Source: Pseudomonas sp. LS44
GTDB lineage: Bacteria > Pseudomonadota > Gammaproteobacteria > Pseudomonadales > Pseudomonadaceae
DNA: 64,000 nucleotides
Assembly: GCF_024730785.1 (NCBI RefSeq)
Contig: NZ_CP102830.1
Location: 2,046,001-2,110,000, forward strand
Reading direction: 5' to 3'
A program made the translations under genes and the position numbers. Each line of letters opens with the position of its first letter. Within the stretch, counting starts at the first letter, position 1. Shown piece by piece: positions 35,538 through 44,430 of this stretch. The notes beneath the pieces are model-generated. The model saw only the letters and a program-made list of their open reading frames with translations, was not told the DNA's origin and searched no databases.

Positions 35538-36425
35538 ATGGTGTTCGAAGAGGTAGTGCGCGTGAACCGTAGGCTTTCCACCCTCACCGGCCAACCCCGG
35601 CAACTCGATGGCGGGGTGATGTTCGGGGCGGTACCCCGGCAGTTGTGGGCCAGCTGGATCGCGCCCGACCACAACAACCAAATCGGTCTGGCCTCGCGTG
35701 CGCTGCTGGTGCAGCAGGATCGGCAGAACATTCTGGTGCTCGCCGGCAGCGAAGGCCTGCTTGCGCCCCTGCCGAGAGCTTGCAGTTGTCAGCACTATGC
35801 CGCCGGCCTGCTCGACAGCCTGGCCGAGCATGGGCTGGGGGAAATGGATATCCACGCGGTGGTGCTGACCCATCTGCAGGCCCGCCTGTCGCCGGAGCTG
35901 CAGGCCGCCGTGCGGGCCGGCGATATGCCCCGCCTGCTGTTTCCCCGCGCGCGTTACCTGGTCGGTGAACGTCACTGGATACGCGCCAGCCATCCGCATC
36001 CGCTGGATCGCGCGCTGTTCGTGCAGCCGATCATCGGCCAACTGGAGAGCAGCGGCCGCCTGGCGCTGGTCGAGGGCACCAGCTCGGAGTTGCTGGGGCC
36101 TGGCTGGCATTTCCAGGTCAGCGATGGCTACACGCCCGGGCAGTTGCTGCCGGAGATCGACATGCCCGGTGGCAAGGTGGTCTTCGCCGGCGATCTGCTG
36201 CCGGGCTCCCATTGGCTGAGGCTGGACGTGACCAGCGCCCTGGACCGCAATCCTGAATGCCTGGTCGAAGAGAAGGAGCGGCTGCTCGATCATCTGGTCG
36301 CCATCCGCGGCCGGCTGGTGCTGGCGCGCGACCCCGCGGTGGCGATGGTCAAGATCTGCCGGGATCGGCAGTCCCGTTACCAACCGTTCGACCACCACAC
36401 CGAACTTCGTCGGCTCGACAGCTGA
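35538..36425 (+). CDS. Metallo-beta-lactamase-fold protein lacking the metal site
   Basis: A 295-residue protein with the outline of an MBL-fold hydrolase of the quorum-quenching lactonase/YtnP type (VNRRLSTLTGQPRQLDGGVMF at the start and VVFAGDLLPGSHWLRLDVTS near the end). The zinc signature normally reading THxHxDH is THLQARLSP here, and the later GHTPG histidine is replaced in SDGYTPGQ; only the GDL Asp is clear. The protein is thus probably not a metallohydrolase. Codon use and length are normal, so it is not an obvious pseudogene. The intact MBL gene follows within 30 bp. The start at 35538 is uncertain because no strong ribosome site is visible. Confidence 0.78.
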   Translation: MVFEEVVRVNRRLSTLTGQPRQLDGGVMFGAVPRQLWASWIAPDHNNQIGLASRALLVQQDRQNILVLAGSEGLLAPLPRACSCQHYAAGLLDSLAEHGLGEMDIHAVVLTHLQARLSPELQAAVRAGDMPRLLFPRARYLVGERHWIRASHPHPLDRALFVQPIIGQLESSGRLALVEGTSSELLGPGWHFQVSDGYTPGQLLPEIDMPGGKVVFAGDLLPGSHWLRLDVTSALDRNPECLVEEKERLLDHLVAIRGRLVLARDPAVAMVKICRDRQSRYQPFDHHTELRRLDS

Positions 36426-36451
36426 CACCTTACCCAAGCAGTAGGAGCACG

Positions 36452-37522
36452 ATGATGGAGACGGAAAGTCGCAGCACAACGCGCGATGCGCTCAGCTACC
36501 CCTGCGGAGCAAGACCGGAAAACGGCGCGCTGGGTGAGATCGTTCCCGGCGTGCAATGGATCAGCATGCCGCTGCCGTTTTCCCTGGGCGCGATCAACCT
36601 CTGGGTGCTCGCCGATGGTGAGGGCTACACCCTGGTCGATACCGGGGTGAACAGCGATGAGGCGATGTCGGTGTGGAACCAGCTGCTTGCCGGACCACTG
36701 GCCGGGCGCGAGCTGCAGCGCGTGCTGGTCACCCACATGCATCCGGACCACATCGGCTTCGCCGGCTGGCTGACCCGGCGGTTCGGCTGCCGTTTGTGGA
36801 TGACTCGCCTGGAGTACCTGTCCTGCCGGATGCTGGCTAGCGATACGGGCCGCGCCGCACCCGATGACGGGGTAGCCTTCTATCGGCGTGCCGGCTGGGA
36901 TGAAAGCGCGCTCAACGTGTATCACTCGCGCTTCGGTAACTTCGGCCGAATGATGTCCCAGTTGCCCGACAGCTACCGGCGCGTGTGCGACGGCGAGCGT
37001 CTGCGTATTGGCGAGTATGAATGGGAAGTCGTTGTCGGTGCCGGCCATTCGCCCGAGCATGCCTGCCTGTATGACGCGCAGCGCAAGTTGCTGATCTCGG
37101 GAGACCAGGTGCTCCCACGGATTTCCTCGAACATCTCCGTGCACCCGACCGAGCCGGATGCCGATCCATTGGCCGAATGGCTGGCATCGCTCGACATGCT
37201 GCGTCAGCGCGTACCGGCTGACGTGCTGGTGCTGCCGGCGCACAACGAGCCGTTCCATGGCTTGCACGTGCGGTTGGATCAGTTGGGGGCAAGCATTCAG
37301 CGCGCGCTGGAGCGACTGCGGGCGGGGCTGCAGACGCCCAAGCGGGTGGTCGATACCTTCGCGCTGCTGTTTTCGCGGCCGATTCCGTTCAGCGATGCGT
37401 CGATGCTGAGTCTCGCCACCGGCGAGAGCGTCGCCCACCTGAACTACCTGTTGCGCCGGGGTGAGATCTCGCGGGAGCTCGATGCCGAGGGCGTAGCCTG
37501 GTATTGCGCGCGTCCGCGATAG
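36452..37522 (+). CDS. MBL-fold metallohydrolase
   Basis: A 356-residue hydrolase with a complete zinc site: VLVTHMHPDHIGFAG supplies the HxHxDH motif, GAGHSPEHACL the next His, ISGDQVLP the bridging Asp and LPAHNEPFHG the last His. A C-terminal helical extension (about 85 residues) resembles that in glyoxalase-II-like or thioesterase-like MBL proteins acting on CoA or thioester substrates. It ends the operon begun by the Fe-alcohol dehydrogenase. AGGAG precedes the ATG. Confidence 0.9.
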   Translation: MMETESRSTTRDALSYPCGARPENGALGEIVPGVQWISMPLPFSLGAINLWVLADGEGYTLVDTGVNSDEAMSVWNQLLAGPLAGRELQRVLVTHMHPDHIGFAGWLTRRFGCRLWMTRLEYLSCRMLASDTGRAAPDDGVAFYRRAGWDESALNVYHSRFGNFGRMMSQLPDSYRRVCDGERLRIGEYEWEVVVGAGHSPEHACLYDAQRKLLISGDQVLPRISSNISVHPTEPDADPLAEWLASLDMLRQRVPADVLVLPAHNEPFHGLHVRLDQLGASIQRALERLRAGLQTPKRVVDTFALLFSRPIPFSDASMLSLATGESVAHLNYLLRRGEISRELDAEGVAWYCARPR

Positions 37523-37600
37523 GGCAGGCCGCGCTGTAGCGGCCGCGCCGACAGGGGGTTCAGGTTGACAGCGGTGCGCGCCCATTGCCCTCTCCCCCGT

Positions 37601-37777
37601 CCCCTCTCCCATAAATGGGAGAGGGGAGACAAACCAGCCCGTAGCCCGGATGAAATCCGGGGGCGCCAGCAATCCAATTTCCCGGATTTCATCCGGGCTA
37701 CTCGGCTGTAGGAGCGAATTCATTCGCGAAAGCAGGCCACACCGAGGTGTCGGCATCGCGAATGAATTCGCTCCTAC
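37601..37777. repeat. REP-like palindromes between convergent genes
   Basis: Three inverted repeats in a 304-bp gap. CCCCTCTCCCAT/ATGGGAGAGGGG lies at 37601-37626. GTAGCCCGGATGAAATCCGGG pairs with its exact inverse (37641-37661 and 37681-37701). GTAGGAGCGAATTCATTCGC pairs with its inverse (37708-37729 and 37756-37777). The last two are typical Pseudomonas REP pairs and could form large hairpins ending both converging transcripts. Confidence 0.8.
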
Positions 37778-37826
37778 GCCAGGGTGTGACATCCGGCGCC
37801 GCGCGCGCCGGATGTATTTCGCCGAA

Positions 37827-38573
37827 TCAGCGCACGCCGCACTGGATATCGAGGGTGAGGGCGTTCAGGTAGGCGTTCTCGATCACATGCTGGACCAGCG
37901 CGGCGAACTCGCTCGGCAGGCCCATGCGGCGCGGGAACAGCAGGCTGCCGACGATGCTTTCGGAAACCTTCGGCGGCATGCCGGCCGACATGCCGGACTC
38001 GAACAATCCGGGCGCCAGGGTGACGACGCGAATGCCGTGTTCGGCCAGGTCGCGGGCGATCGGCAGGGTCATGCCGATGACGCCGGCCTTGCTGGCGCTG
38101 TAGGCGGCCTGGCCCATCTGTCCTTCACGCGCCGCGCCCGAGGCGGTGTTGATGATCACGCCGCGCTCGCCGGTGTCTTCCGGGCTGTTCGCGCTCATCG
38201 CCAAAGCCGCGTGGCGGATGATGTTGAAGGTGCCGGTGAGATTGACCGACAGCACGCGATTCCACAGCTCGCTGGGGAACAGCTGGCCTTTCGACAGGGT
38301 CTTGCACGGGCCGAGGATGCCGGCGCAATTCACCGCCACGTGGATCTGCCCGTACGTCTCAAGCACGGCGTCGATACCGGCCTGGACGCTGGCTTCGTCC
38401 GCCACGTTCACGGCGATCCCTTTGAGCTTGGGCCCGAGCGCGGCGTCGAGCTTCGCCTGGTCGAGGTCGAAGCCGACCACGGTGGCGCCTGCGGCCGCCA
38501 GCGCCTGGCAGGTCGCCAGGCCGAGTCCGGATGCCGCGCCGGTGACGATCGCCACTTTGTTGTCGAGTTTCAT
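37827..38573 (-). CDS. Short-chain dehydrogenase, 3-hydroxyacyl-CoA dehydrogenase type (HSD10-like)
   Basis: A 248-residue SDR. The cofactor site is VTGAASGLGLAT with Asp in VVGFDLDQA suggesting NAD preference. The NCAG motif and the Ser-Tyr-Lys triad (INTASGAAREGQMGQAAYSA, then SKAG) are intact. The MSANSPEDTGERGVIINTAS insert and the LFPRRMGLPSEFAALVQHVIEN C-terminal region are typical of type II 3-hydroxyacyl-CoA dehydrogenases that also act on hydroxysteroids. It is transcribed alone, opposite to the surrounding operons. Confidence 0.9.
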   Translation of the reverse strand: MKLDNKVAIVTGAASGLGLATCQALAAAGATVVGFDLDQAKLDAALGPKLKGIAVNVADEASVQAGIDAVLETYGQIHVAVNCAGILGPCKTLSKGQLFPSELWNRVLSVNLTGTFNIIRHAALAMSANSPEDTGERGVIINTASGAAREGQMGQAAYSASKAGVIGMTLPIARDLAEHGIRVVTLAPGLFESGMSAGMPPKVSESIVGSLLFPRRMGLPSEFAALVQHVIENAYLNALTLDIQCGVR

Positions 38574-38890
38574 GGAAGGGGTCTCTCCTGCACGTGAATG
38601 GTTCGCGGCGATGGTAGGGAAGGCCACGAACCTCCGTCCCTCCCATAAGAGGGGGTGCCCACCCCGGTCTGCGCGAGCGCCCGTGCAATCTGGCCTGAAG
38701 GCTCTGAATCTTGGTCTTTGCGGCTCTCGCCCCCCCAATTCGGATGCGTCCGAATCCCCCTTCAGGAGGGAGGGGGAAGTTTCCTGTCCCGCTGGCAGGC
38801 TAGCGAAGCTCGATCCGTTGATTGAGGTTCACGTGGCTGGGCGGGGAGTCGGCGCGCAGTCGTGATATGGCGAGAGAGGAGACACCTTAG
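38574..38890. other. Divergent promoter region with two G-rich hairpins
   Basis: A 317-bp gap between the SDR gene and the DUF1302 operon. It contains two imperfect palindromes of the form CCCTCC...GAGGGGG (38636-38656) and CCCCCTTCAGGAGGGAGGGGG (38756-38776). The DUF1302 operon promoter must lie to the right of these; I cannot place it firmly. Confidence 0.5.
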
Positions 38891-40618
38891 ATGACGAATA
38901 ACAAGAACAAGTCGAAACAGATTCAGCCTGTCAGCTCCTCTGTACTGCGGTTGACGGCCTTGGCGCTTTGCGTGGCTGCCGCTGGACAGGTGGGGGCTTT
39001 TGAGATCGATACCGGTAACGAAGACCTGCAGCTGCGCTTCGACAATACGCTGCGCTACAACATCGGTCAGCGTCTGGATAGCCAGTCCAAGGCCATCCTC
39101 GGCAACGCGAACAACGACGACGGCGATCGCAACTTCAACAAGCACAGCATGGTCGCCAATCGGCTCGACATCCTCACCGAGACCGACCTTGTCTATAAGG
39201 GCAAATACGGCGCGCGGGTCAGTGCTGCGAGCTGGTACGACCAGGCCTATGAAGGCGGCCTGGACAACAAGAACGTCGCTACCTCCAACCACATCGAAAA
39301 TGGTCGGCCGGCGCTGGGCCTGAGCAACTACGCCAAGCGCTACTACCGCGGGCCGTCCGGCGAGATCATGGATGCCTTCGTGTTCGGCTCCTTCGACCTC
39401 GGCGACATGCCGCTGAACGTTCGCGCGGGCCGGCACACGGTCAACTGGGGTGAGTCGCTGCTCGGTAGCGGCGCGATCCACGGTATCTCCTACGGCCAGG
39501 CGCCGCTCGACCAGGCCAAGGCCTTGGCGTTGCCGGGCGTCGAAGCCAAGGAGCTGTACCTGCCGCGTACGCAACTCTCCACGCAGCTGCAGGTGACCCC
39601 GGAGCTGTCGTTCGCCGCGCAGTACTTCCTGGAGTGGCGCCCGTCGCGTGTCCCTGAAGCGGGCACCTACCTCGGCTTCAGCGACGCTTTCTTGCAGGGC
39701 GGTGAGTCCCTCGTCCTGGCGCCGGGTGTGCCGGGCGTGCGTGTCGGGCATGGCGACGATATCGAGCCGGACGACCGTGGCGACTGGGGCGTGATGACGC
39801 GCTGGAGCCCAGAGTGGCTGGACGGCACCCTCGGCTTCTACGTGCGCAACTTCTCCGACACCCAGCCGCAGCTCGTGCAGATGATCACGGTGGCGCCCGC
39901 AACGCGGTGCACGCTGGCGGCCTGCAAATACTTCGCGAACTACGGCGACGATATCGACATGTACGGCCTGAGCCTGTCGAAGGAAATCGGCGGCATCAGC
40001 TTCGGTGCAGACGTCAACTACCGTCAAAACATGCCGCTGAACAGCGGTGCGGCGACCGTGACTTCGGTGGCCCGTCTGCCGGACGATGGCGACGTCCTCG
40101 GTGCCCGTGGCGACACCCTGCACGGGGTGCTCAACGCCATCGGCTCGCTCAGCCCAACGGCGCTGTACGACGGCGCCTCTTGGTCGGCCGAGCTGACTGC
40201 GAGCCGTTGGCTGTCGGTAACCGACGACCCGCAGAACGTGTTCAAAGGTAGCTCCGCGTACAAGGCCAACCCGCTCAACATCGACGCGGTGACCCGCAGC
40301 AACTATGGCGCGGCGGTGAACTTCACGCCGGTCTGGTACCAGGTGTTTCCGGGCGGTGATGTGTCGCTGCCGCTCAGCTACTCGCGCGGCCTGAACGGCA
40401 ATTCGGCGGTCGCCTCCGGCGGTAACGAGGATGCCGGCAGCTACGCGGTGGGCGTGGCCCTGGACCTGTACAGCCGCTACCGCTTCGATCTGAAGTATGT
40501 CGACTACTTCGGCGACATCTCGAAGAACCCCAATGGCTCCCTGCGCACCACCAGTGGTGCTCAGTCGGCGCTGGAAGATCGTGGTGCGGTGTTCCTCACC
40601 TTCAAGACCACGCTCTGA
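38891..40618 (+). CDS. DUF1302 family outer-membrane protein (second copy)
   Basis: A 575-residue outer-membrane beta-barrel-like protein. A long signal region ends GQVGAFEI. The DUF1302 hallmark RAGRHTVNWGESLLGSGAIH is clear and the C-terminus FLTFKTTL is outer-membrane-like. It differs strongly from the member at 26.9 kb and here heads an operon with a YCF48-like protein and an RND transporter rather than a DUF1329 gene. This set is common in gene clusters for hydrophobic substrates, suggesting uptake or export across the outer membrane (inference). Confidence 0.9.
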   Translation: MTNNKNKSKQIQPVSSSVLRLTALALCVAAAGQVGAFEIDTGNEDLQLRFDNTLRYNIGQRLDSQSKAILGNANNDDGDRNFNKHSMVANRLDILTETDLVYKGKYGARVSAASWYDQAYEGGLDNKNVATSNHIENGRPALGLSNYAKRYYRGPSGEIMDAFVFGSFDLGDMPLNVRAGRHTVNWGESLLGSGAIHGISYGQAPLDQAKALALPGVEAKELYLPRTQLSTQLQVTPELSFAAQYFLEWRPSRVPEAGTYLGFSDAFLQGGESLVLAPGVPGVRVGHGDDIEPDDRGDWGVMTRWSPEWLDGTLGFYVRNFSDTQPQLVQMITVAPATRCTLAACKYFANYGDDIDMYGLSLSKEIGGISFGADVNYRQNMPLNSGAATVTSVARLPDDGDVLGARGDTLHGVLNAIGSLSPTALYDGASWSAELTASRWLSVTDDPQNVFKGSSAYKANPLNIDAVTRSNYGAAVNFTPVWYQVFPGGDVSLPLSYSRGLNGNSAVASGGNEDAGSYAVGVALDLYSRYRFDLKYVDYFGDISKNPNGSLRTTSGAQSALEDRGAVFLTFKTTL

Positions 40619-40810
40619 CAGACGGCGCGCCCCGTCCGCTGCTGGCTGGCGGGACGCTCGCCTCACCGTTGTCACGGTGGGGCGATGGTTTTCTTCGCGT
40701 GTCATTCACACCAGCACGGCAGGGACGTCGATTCATTGGTCCGGGGCGGGAACTCCTGCCCTTGCCGTTCTGCAGTAAGCGCCCTGGCGCACAGATTTGA
40801 GGGTACCAAG

Positions 40811-41869
40811 GTGCTTGTAAAACGTATCTGCACCCCGCTCGCGATCCTCGCCGCATTGGCCGGTCCGGTCGTCGCGCAACCCGTATTCACTTCGCCGATG
40901 GAGCTGGCCGCCGTGCCGAGCGCCAAGGCGATTCTCGCCCCGCTGAATGCCCTGGCCGCGGCGGGCAGCCGCACGGTAGCCGCCGGTCAGCGCGGGCACA
41001 TTCTCTACTCCGATGATGGCAAGGCCTGGCAGCAGGCGCAGGTGCCGGTCAGCTCCGATCTGACCGCGTTGGCGTTTCCGAGCGCGCGCCAGGGCTGGGC
41101 GGTCGGCCATGAGGGCGTGATTCTGCACACCACCGACGGCGGCGCGACCTGGAGCAAGCAGCTCGATGGTCGGCAGATCGCCGAGTTGGTGGGCAAGAGC
41201 TACGGCGCACCGGCCAATGCCGACGACCCCGAGGCGCAGCGCCTGCAACAAGAGGCCGAGGCCTTCGTTGCCCAGGGCGCGGACAAGCCGCTGCTGGATG
41301 TCTGGTTCGAGAACGACCAGAAGGGCTTCGTGGTCGGTGCGTTCAACCTGATCCTGCGCACCGAGGACGGTGGCAAGTCCTGGACGCCGTGGCTCGACCG
41401 CATCGACAACCCGCGCGGCATGCACCTCTACGGCATCCGTCCGGCGGGCGGCTCGCTGTTCATCGTTGGTGAGCAGGGGCTGGCACTCAAGCTCGATGCC
41501 ACTGGGCAGCGTTTCCAGCAGTTGCAGCTGCCTTACCAGGGCACGCTGTTCGGCCTGCTAGGCAACGCCGAGATGGTCTTGGTGTATGGGCTGCGTGGCA
41601 ACGCCTATCGCAGCGTCGATGGCGGCGTCAGCTGGAGCAAGGTCGAGACGCATGTCCATGCGGGCTTGACCGCCGGTATCGCGCTCGCCGACGGCTCCGT
41701 CGTGCTGGTCAGCCAGGCCGGACACGTCCTGCGCTCGCGTGATCAGGGCGCCAGCTTTGCGCCAGCCAAACCGAACCGTGTCGCCCCGAACTTCGCTGTG
41801 GCCCCGGCCGCCGGAGGCGCTGTCGCGCTGGCCGGCATCGGTGGCGTGCGCGTGGAAAACCTGCAGTAA
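40811..41869 (+). CDS. YCF48/BNR-repeat periplasmic protein
   Basis: A 352-residue exported protein with a GTG start. It contains several BNR/YCF48 Asp-box repeats: HILYSDDGKAWQQ, VILHTTDGGATWSKQ, LILRTEDGGKSWTPW, AYRSVDGGVSWSKV and VLRSRDQGASF, consistent with a seven-bladed propeller. Such proteins often sit next to RND-type MMPL transporters and DUF1302 genes and may act as periplasmic scaffold or chaperone. The gap to the RND gene is 24 bp. No sialidase active site is expected. Confidence 0.88.
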   Translation: MLVKRICTPLAILAALAGPVVAQPVFTSPMELAAVPSAKAILAPLNALAAAGSRTVAAGQRGHILYSDDGKAWQQAQVPVSSDLTALAFPSARQGWAVGHEGVILHTTDGGATWSKQLDGRQIAELVGKSYGAPANADDPEAQRLQQEAEAFVAQGADKPLLDVWFENDQKGFVVGAFNLILRTEDGGKSWTPWLDRIDNPRGMHLYGIRPAGGSLFIVGEQGLALKLDATGQRFQQLQLPYQGTLFGLLGNAEMVLVYGLRGNAYRSVDGGVSWSKVETHVHAGLTAGIALADGSVVLVSQAGHVLRSRDQGASFAPAKPNRVAPNFAVAPAAGGAVALAGIGGVRVENLQ

Positions 41870-41893
41870 CAACAGATCCGTTGGGGATATGTA

Positions 41894-44350
41894 ATGAATA
41901 CCAACAAATTCGACGAAAACCTGCAGACGATCCGCGATCTGAATGCGTTCGACCGCAAGTCCGGCAGCTGGCTCGAGCGGCTGATCTTCAACAATCGCCT
42001 GCTGGTGGTGATCCTTTGCGCGCTGGTCACGCTGGTGCTGGGCTGGGATGCGACCAAGCTCACCTTCAACGCGGCCTTCGAAAAGACCATTCCGCACCAC
42101 CAACCGTACATTCGCAATTTCCTCGACAACCGCAGCGAGCTCGCTGGTCTGGGGAATGCGGTGCGCGTGGTGGTCGAGAACAAGAACGGCGACATCTTCG
42201 CGCCGGACTACCTGCAGGCGCTCAAGGAGATCAACGACGAGTTGTTCCTGACCCCGGGCATCGACCGCGCCAACGTCAAGTCGCTGTGGATGCCGGTGGT
42301 GCGCTGGAACGAGGTCACCGAGGAAGGTTTCGCCGGTGGTCCGGTGATGCCCGACAACTACACCGGTTCAGCGGAGAGCATCGAGCAGCTCAAGCAGAAC
42401 ATCGGTAGGGCGCAACTGCTCGGCAGCCTGGTCGGCACCGATTACCGCTCGAGCATGATTTTCCTGCCGTTGCTGGATAAGGACGTGAGTACCGGTGAAG
42501 CGCTCGACTACTGGGCGCTGGCGAAAAAGCTCGAGGCAGTGCGCGCGAAGTTCTCCGGCGAGCAAGGCAGTGCGCAGATCGAGATCCGTCTGGTCGGCTT
42601 CGCCAAGGTGGTCGGCGAGCTGCTCGACGGTCTCGTCCAGATGATCCTCTACTTCGTCGTCGCGGCGGTGATCGCTGCGCTGATCATCTTTGCCTGGACC
42701 CGTTGCCTGCGCAGCACCTTGCTGGTGCTGGCCTGCTCCTGCGTGGCGGTGCTCTGGCAGCTCGGCTTGATCGCCAGGCTCGGCTACGAGCTGGATCCCT
42801 ACTCGATTCTGGTGCCGTTCCTGGTGTTCGCCATCGGCGTGTCCCACGGCGCGCAGAAGATGAACGGCATCATGCAGGACATCGGCCGCGGCACCCACAA
42901 GCTGGTCGCCGCCCGCTACACCTTCCGCCGCCTGTTCCTCGCCGGTCTGACGGCGCTGGCCGCCGATGCGGTGGGCTTCGCCGTGCTGATGATGATCGAC
43001 ATTCCGGTCATCAAAGATCTGGCGATTACCGCCAGCATCGGTGTGGCGCTGCTGGTCTTCACCAACCTGATCCTGTTGCCGGTGATGCTGTCCTACACCG
43101 GTGTCAGTCAGAAGGCGGCGCAGCGCAGCCTGCGCGCCGATGAAGCGGAACTTGGCGGGATGTGGAAACTGCTGACGCGCTTCACCGAGCGGCGCTGGGC
43201 GATCGCGGCGATCGCGGCTTCGCTGGTGCTGCTGGTCGGCGGCTTCATGGTCAGCACGCAGCTGAAGATCGGCGACCTCGACGCCGGGGTTTCCGAGCTG
43301 CGGCCGAACTCGCGCTACAACCTCGACAACGCCTACATCACCGAGAAGTACTCGTTGTCGAGCGATCAGTTCGCGGTGATCGTCAAGACCGCCCCCGAGG
43401 GCTGCCTCGGCTATGAAACGCTGATCGCGGCCGACCGGCTGGGTTGGGCGTTGCGGCAGGTGCCTGGAGTGCAGAGCACGGTGTCGCTGGCCGACGCGGT
43501 ACGCAAGATCACTGCTGGTTCCTATGAAGGCAGCAACAAGTGGCTGTCGATCCCGCCGAACCAGGACGTGTTGAACTACGCCGCGCGCACGGCCAGCACC
43601 ACCAATCCGGAGCTGTTCAACACCGATTGTTCGGTGATGCCGGTGGTCGCCTACCTGGCCGATCACAAGGCCGAGACGCTCGATCGGGTGGTCAAGGTGG
43701 CCGAGGCGTTTGCCGCTGCGAATAGCACCCCCGAGCATCAGTTCCTGCTTGCCGCCGGCAGTGCCGGGATCGAGGCGGCGACCAACATCGTGGTCAAGAA
43801 AGCCAACTTCACCATGCTGATGTACGTCTACGCGGCGGTCATCGTGCTGTGCTTCATCACCTTCCGCAGCTGGCGCGCGGTGATCGTCGCCGTGGTGCCG
43901 CTGGTGATTACTTCGGTGCTCTGCGAGGCGCTGATGGTCGCGCTGGGCATGGGCGTGAAGGTCGCCACGCTGCCGGTGATCGCCCTCGGCGTCGGCATCG
44001 GCGTCGACTACGCGCTGTATTTGCTGAGCATCCAGCTGGCCCGCCAGCGTGCCGGTGCGTCGCTCGCCGAGGCGTACTGCTACGCCCTGCGCTTCACCGG
44101 AAAGGTGGTGGCGTTGGTCGGTGTGACGCTGGCTGCGGGCGTGATCACCTGGGCGTTCTCGTCGATCAAGTTCCAGGCCGACATGGGCATTCTGCTGACC
44201 TTCATGTTCCTGTGGAACATGCTCGGCGCCCTGGTGCTGATCCCGGCGCTGTCGCACTTCCTGCTGCCCGGCAGTGCTGCGCCGGATGCTGCCGAACAGC
44301 CGCAGGCGGTCAAGGTGCAGCGCAAGGTTTCGACCGCCCAGTGTCTCTGA
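41894..44350 (+). CDS. RND superfamily (MMPL-type) transporter
   Basis: An 818-residue inner-membrane protein with the duplicated RND plan: one helix near residue 38, a periplasmic loop, five helices (about 245-400), then a repeat with a helix near 430, a second loop, and helices from about 640 to 800. Segments PFLVFAIGVSHGAQKMNG and LGVGIGVDYALYLLSIQLAR are the typical SSD-like helices of the hydrophobe/MMPL branch. These move hydrophobic molecules, often in catabolic clusters. It follows the YCF48-like gene by 24 bp. Confidence 0.92.
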   Translation: MNTNKFDENLQTIRDLNAFDRKSGSWLERLIFNNRLLVVILCALVTLVLGWDATKLTFNAAFEKTIPHHQPYIRNFLDNRSELAGLGNAVRVVVENKNGDIFAPDYLQALKEINDELFLTPGIDRANVKSLWMPVVRWNEVTEEGFAGGPVMPDNYTGSAESIEQLKQNIGRAQLLGSLVGTDYRSSMIFLPLLDKDVSTGEALDYWALAKKLEAVRAKFSGEQGSAQIEIRLVGFAKVVGELLDGLVQMILYFVVAAVIAALIIFAWTRCLRSTLLVLACSCVAVLWQLGLIARLGYELDPYSILVPFLVFAIGVSHGAQKMNGIMQDIGRGTHKLVAARYTFRRLFLAGLTALAADAVGFAVLMMIDIPVIKDLAITASIGVALLVFTNLILLPVMLSYTGVSQKAAQRSLRADEAELGGMWKLLTRFTERRWAIAAIAASLVLLVGGFMVSTQLKIGDLDAGVSELRPNSRYNLDNAYITEKYSLSSDQFAVIVKTAPEGCLGYETLIAADRLGWALRQVPGVQSTVSLADAVRKITAGSYEGSNKWLSIPPNQDVLNYAARTASTTNPELFNTDCSVMPVVAYLADHKAETLDRVVKVAEAFAAANSTPEHQFLLAAGSAGIEAATNIVVKKANFTMLMYVYAAVIVLCFITFRSWRAVIVAVVPLVITSVLCEALMVALGMGVKVATLPVIALGVGIGVDYALYLLSIQLARQRAGASLAEAYCYALRFTGKVVALVGVTLAAGVITWAFSSIKFQADMGILLTFMFLWNMLGALVLIPALSHFLLPGSAAPDAAEQPQAVKVQRKVSTAQCL

Positions 44351-44430
44351 CGGGAGCCGTGCCGGTGCGCTGCCTGCGCGCCGGCCGGTCCTCGGTTTCA
44401 ACCCATTAAGCGAAATGTACAGGTGTAACG

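Noticed and set aside
37601..37777. CRISPR array
   Set aside because: The repeats are inverted pairs of three different sequences without regular spacers, typical of REP elements.
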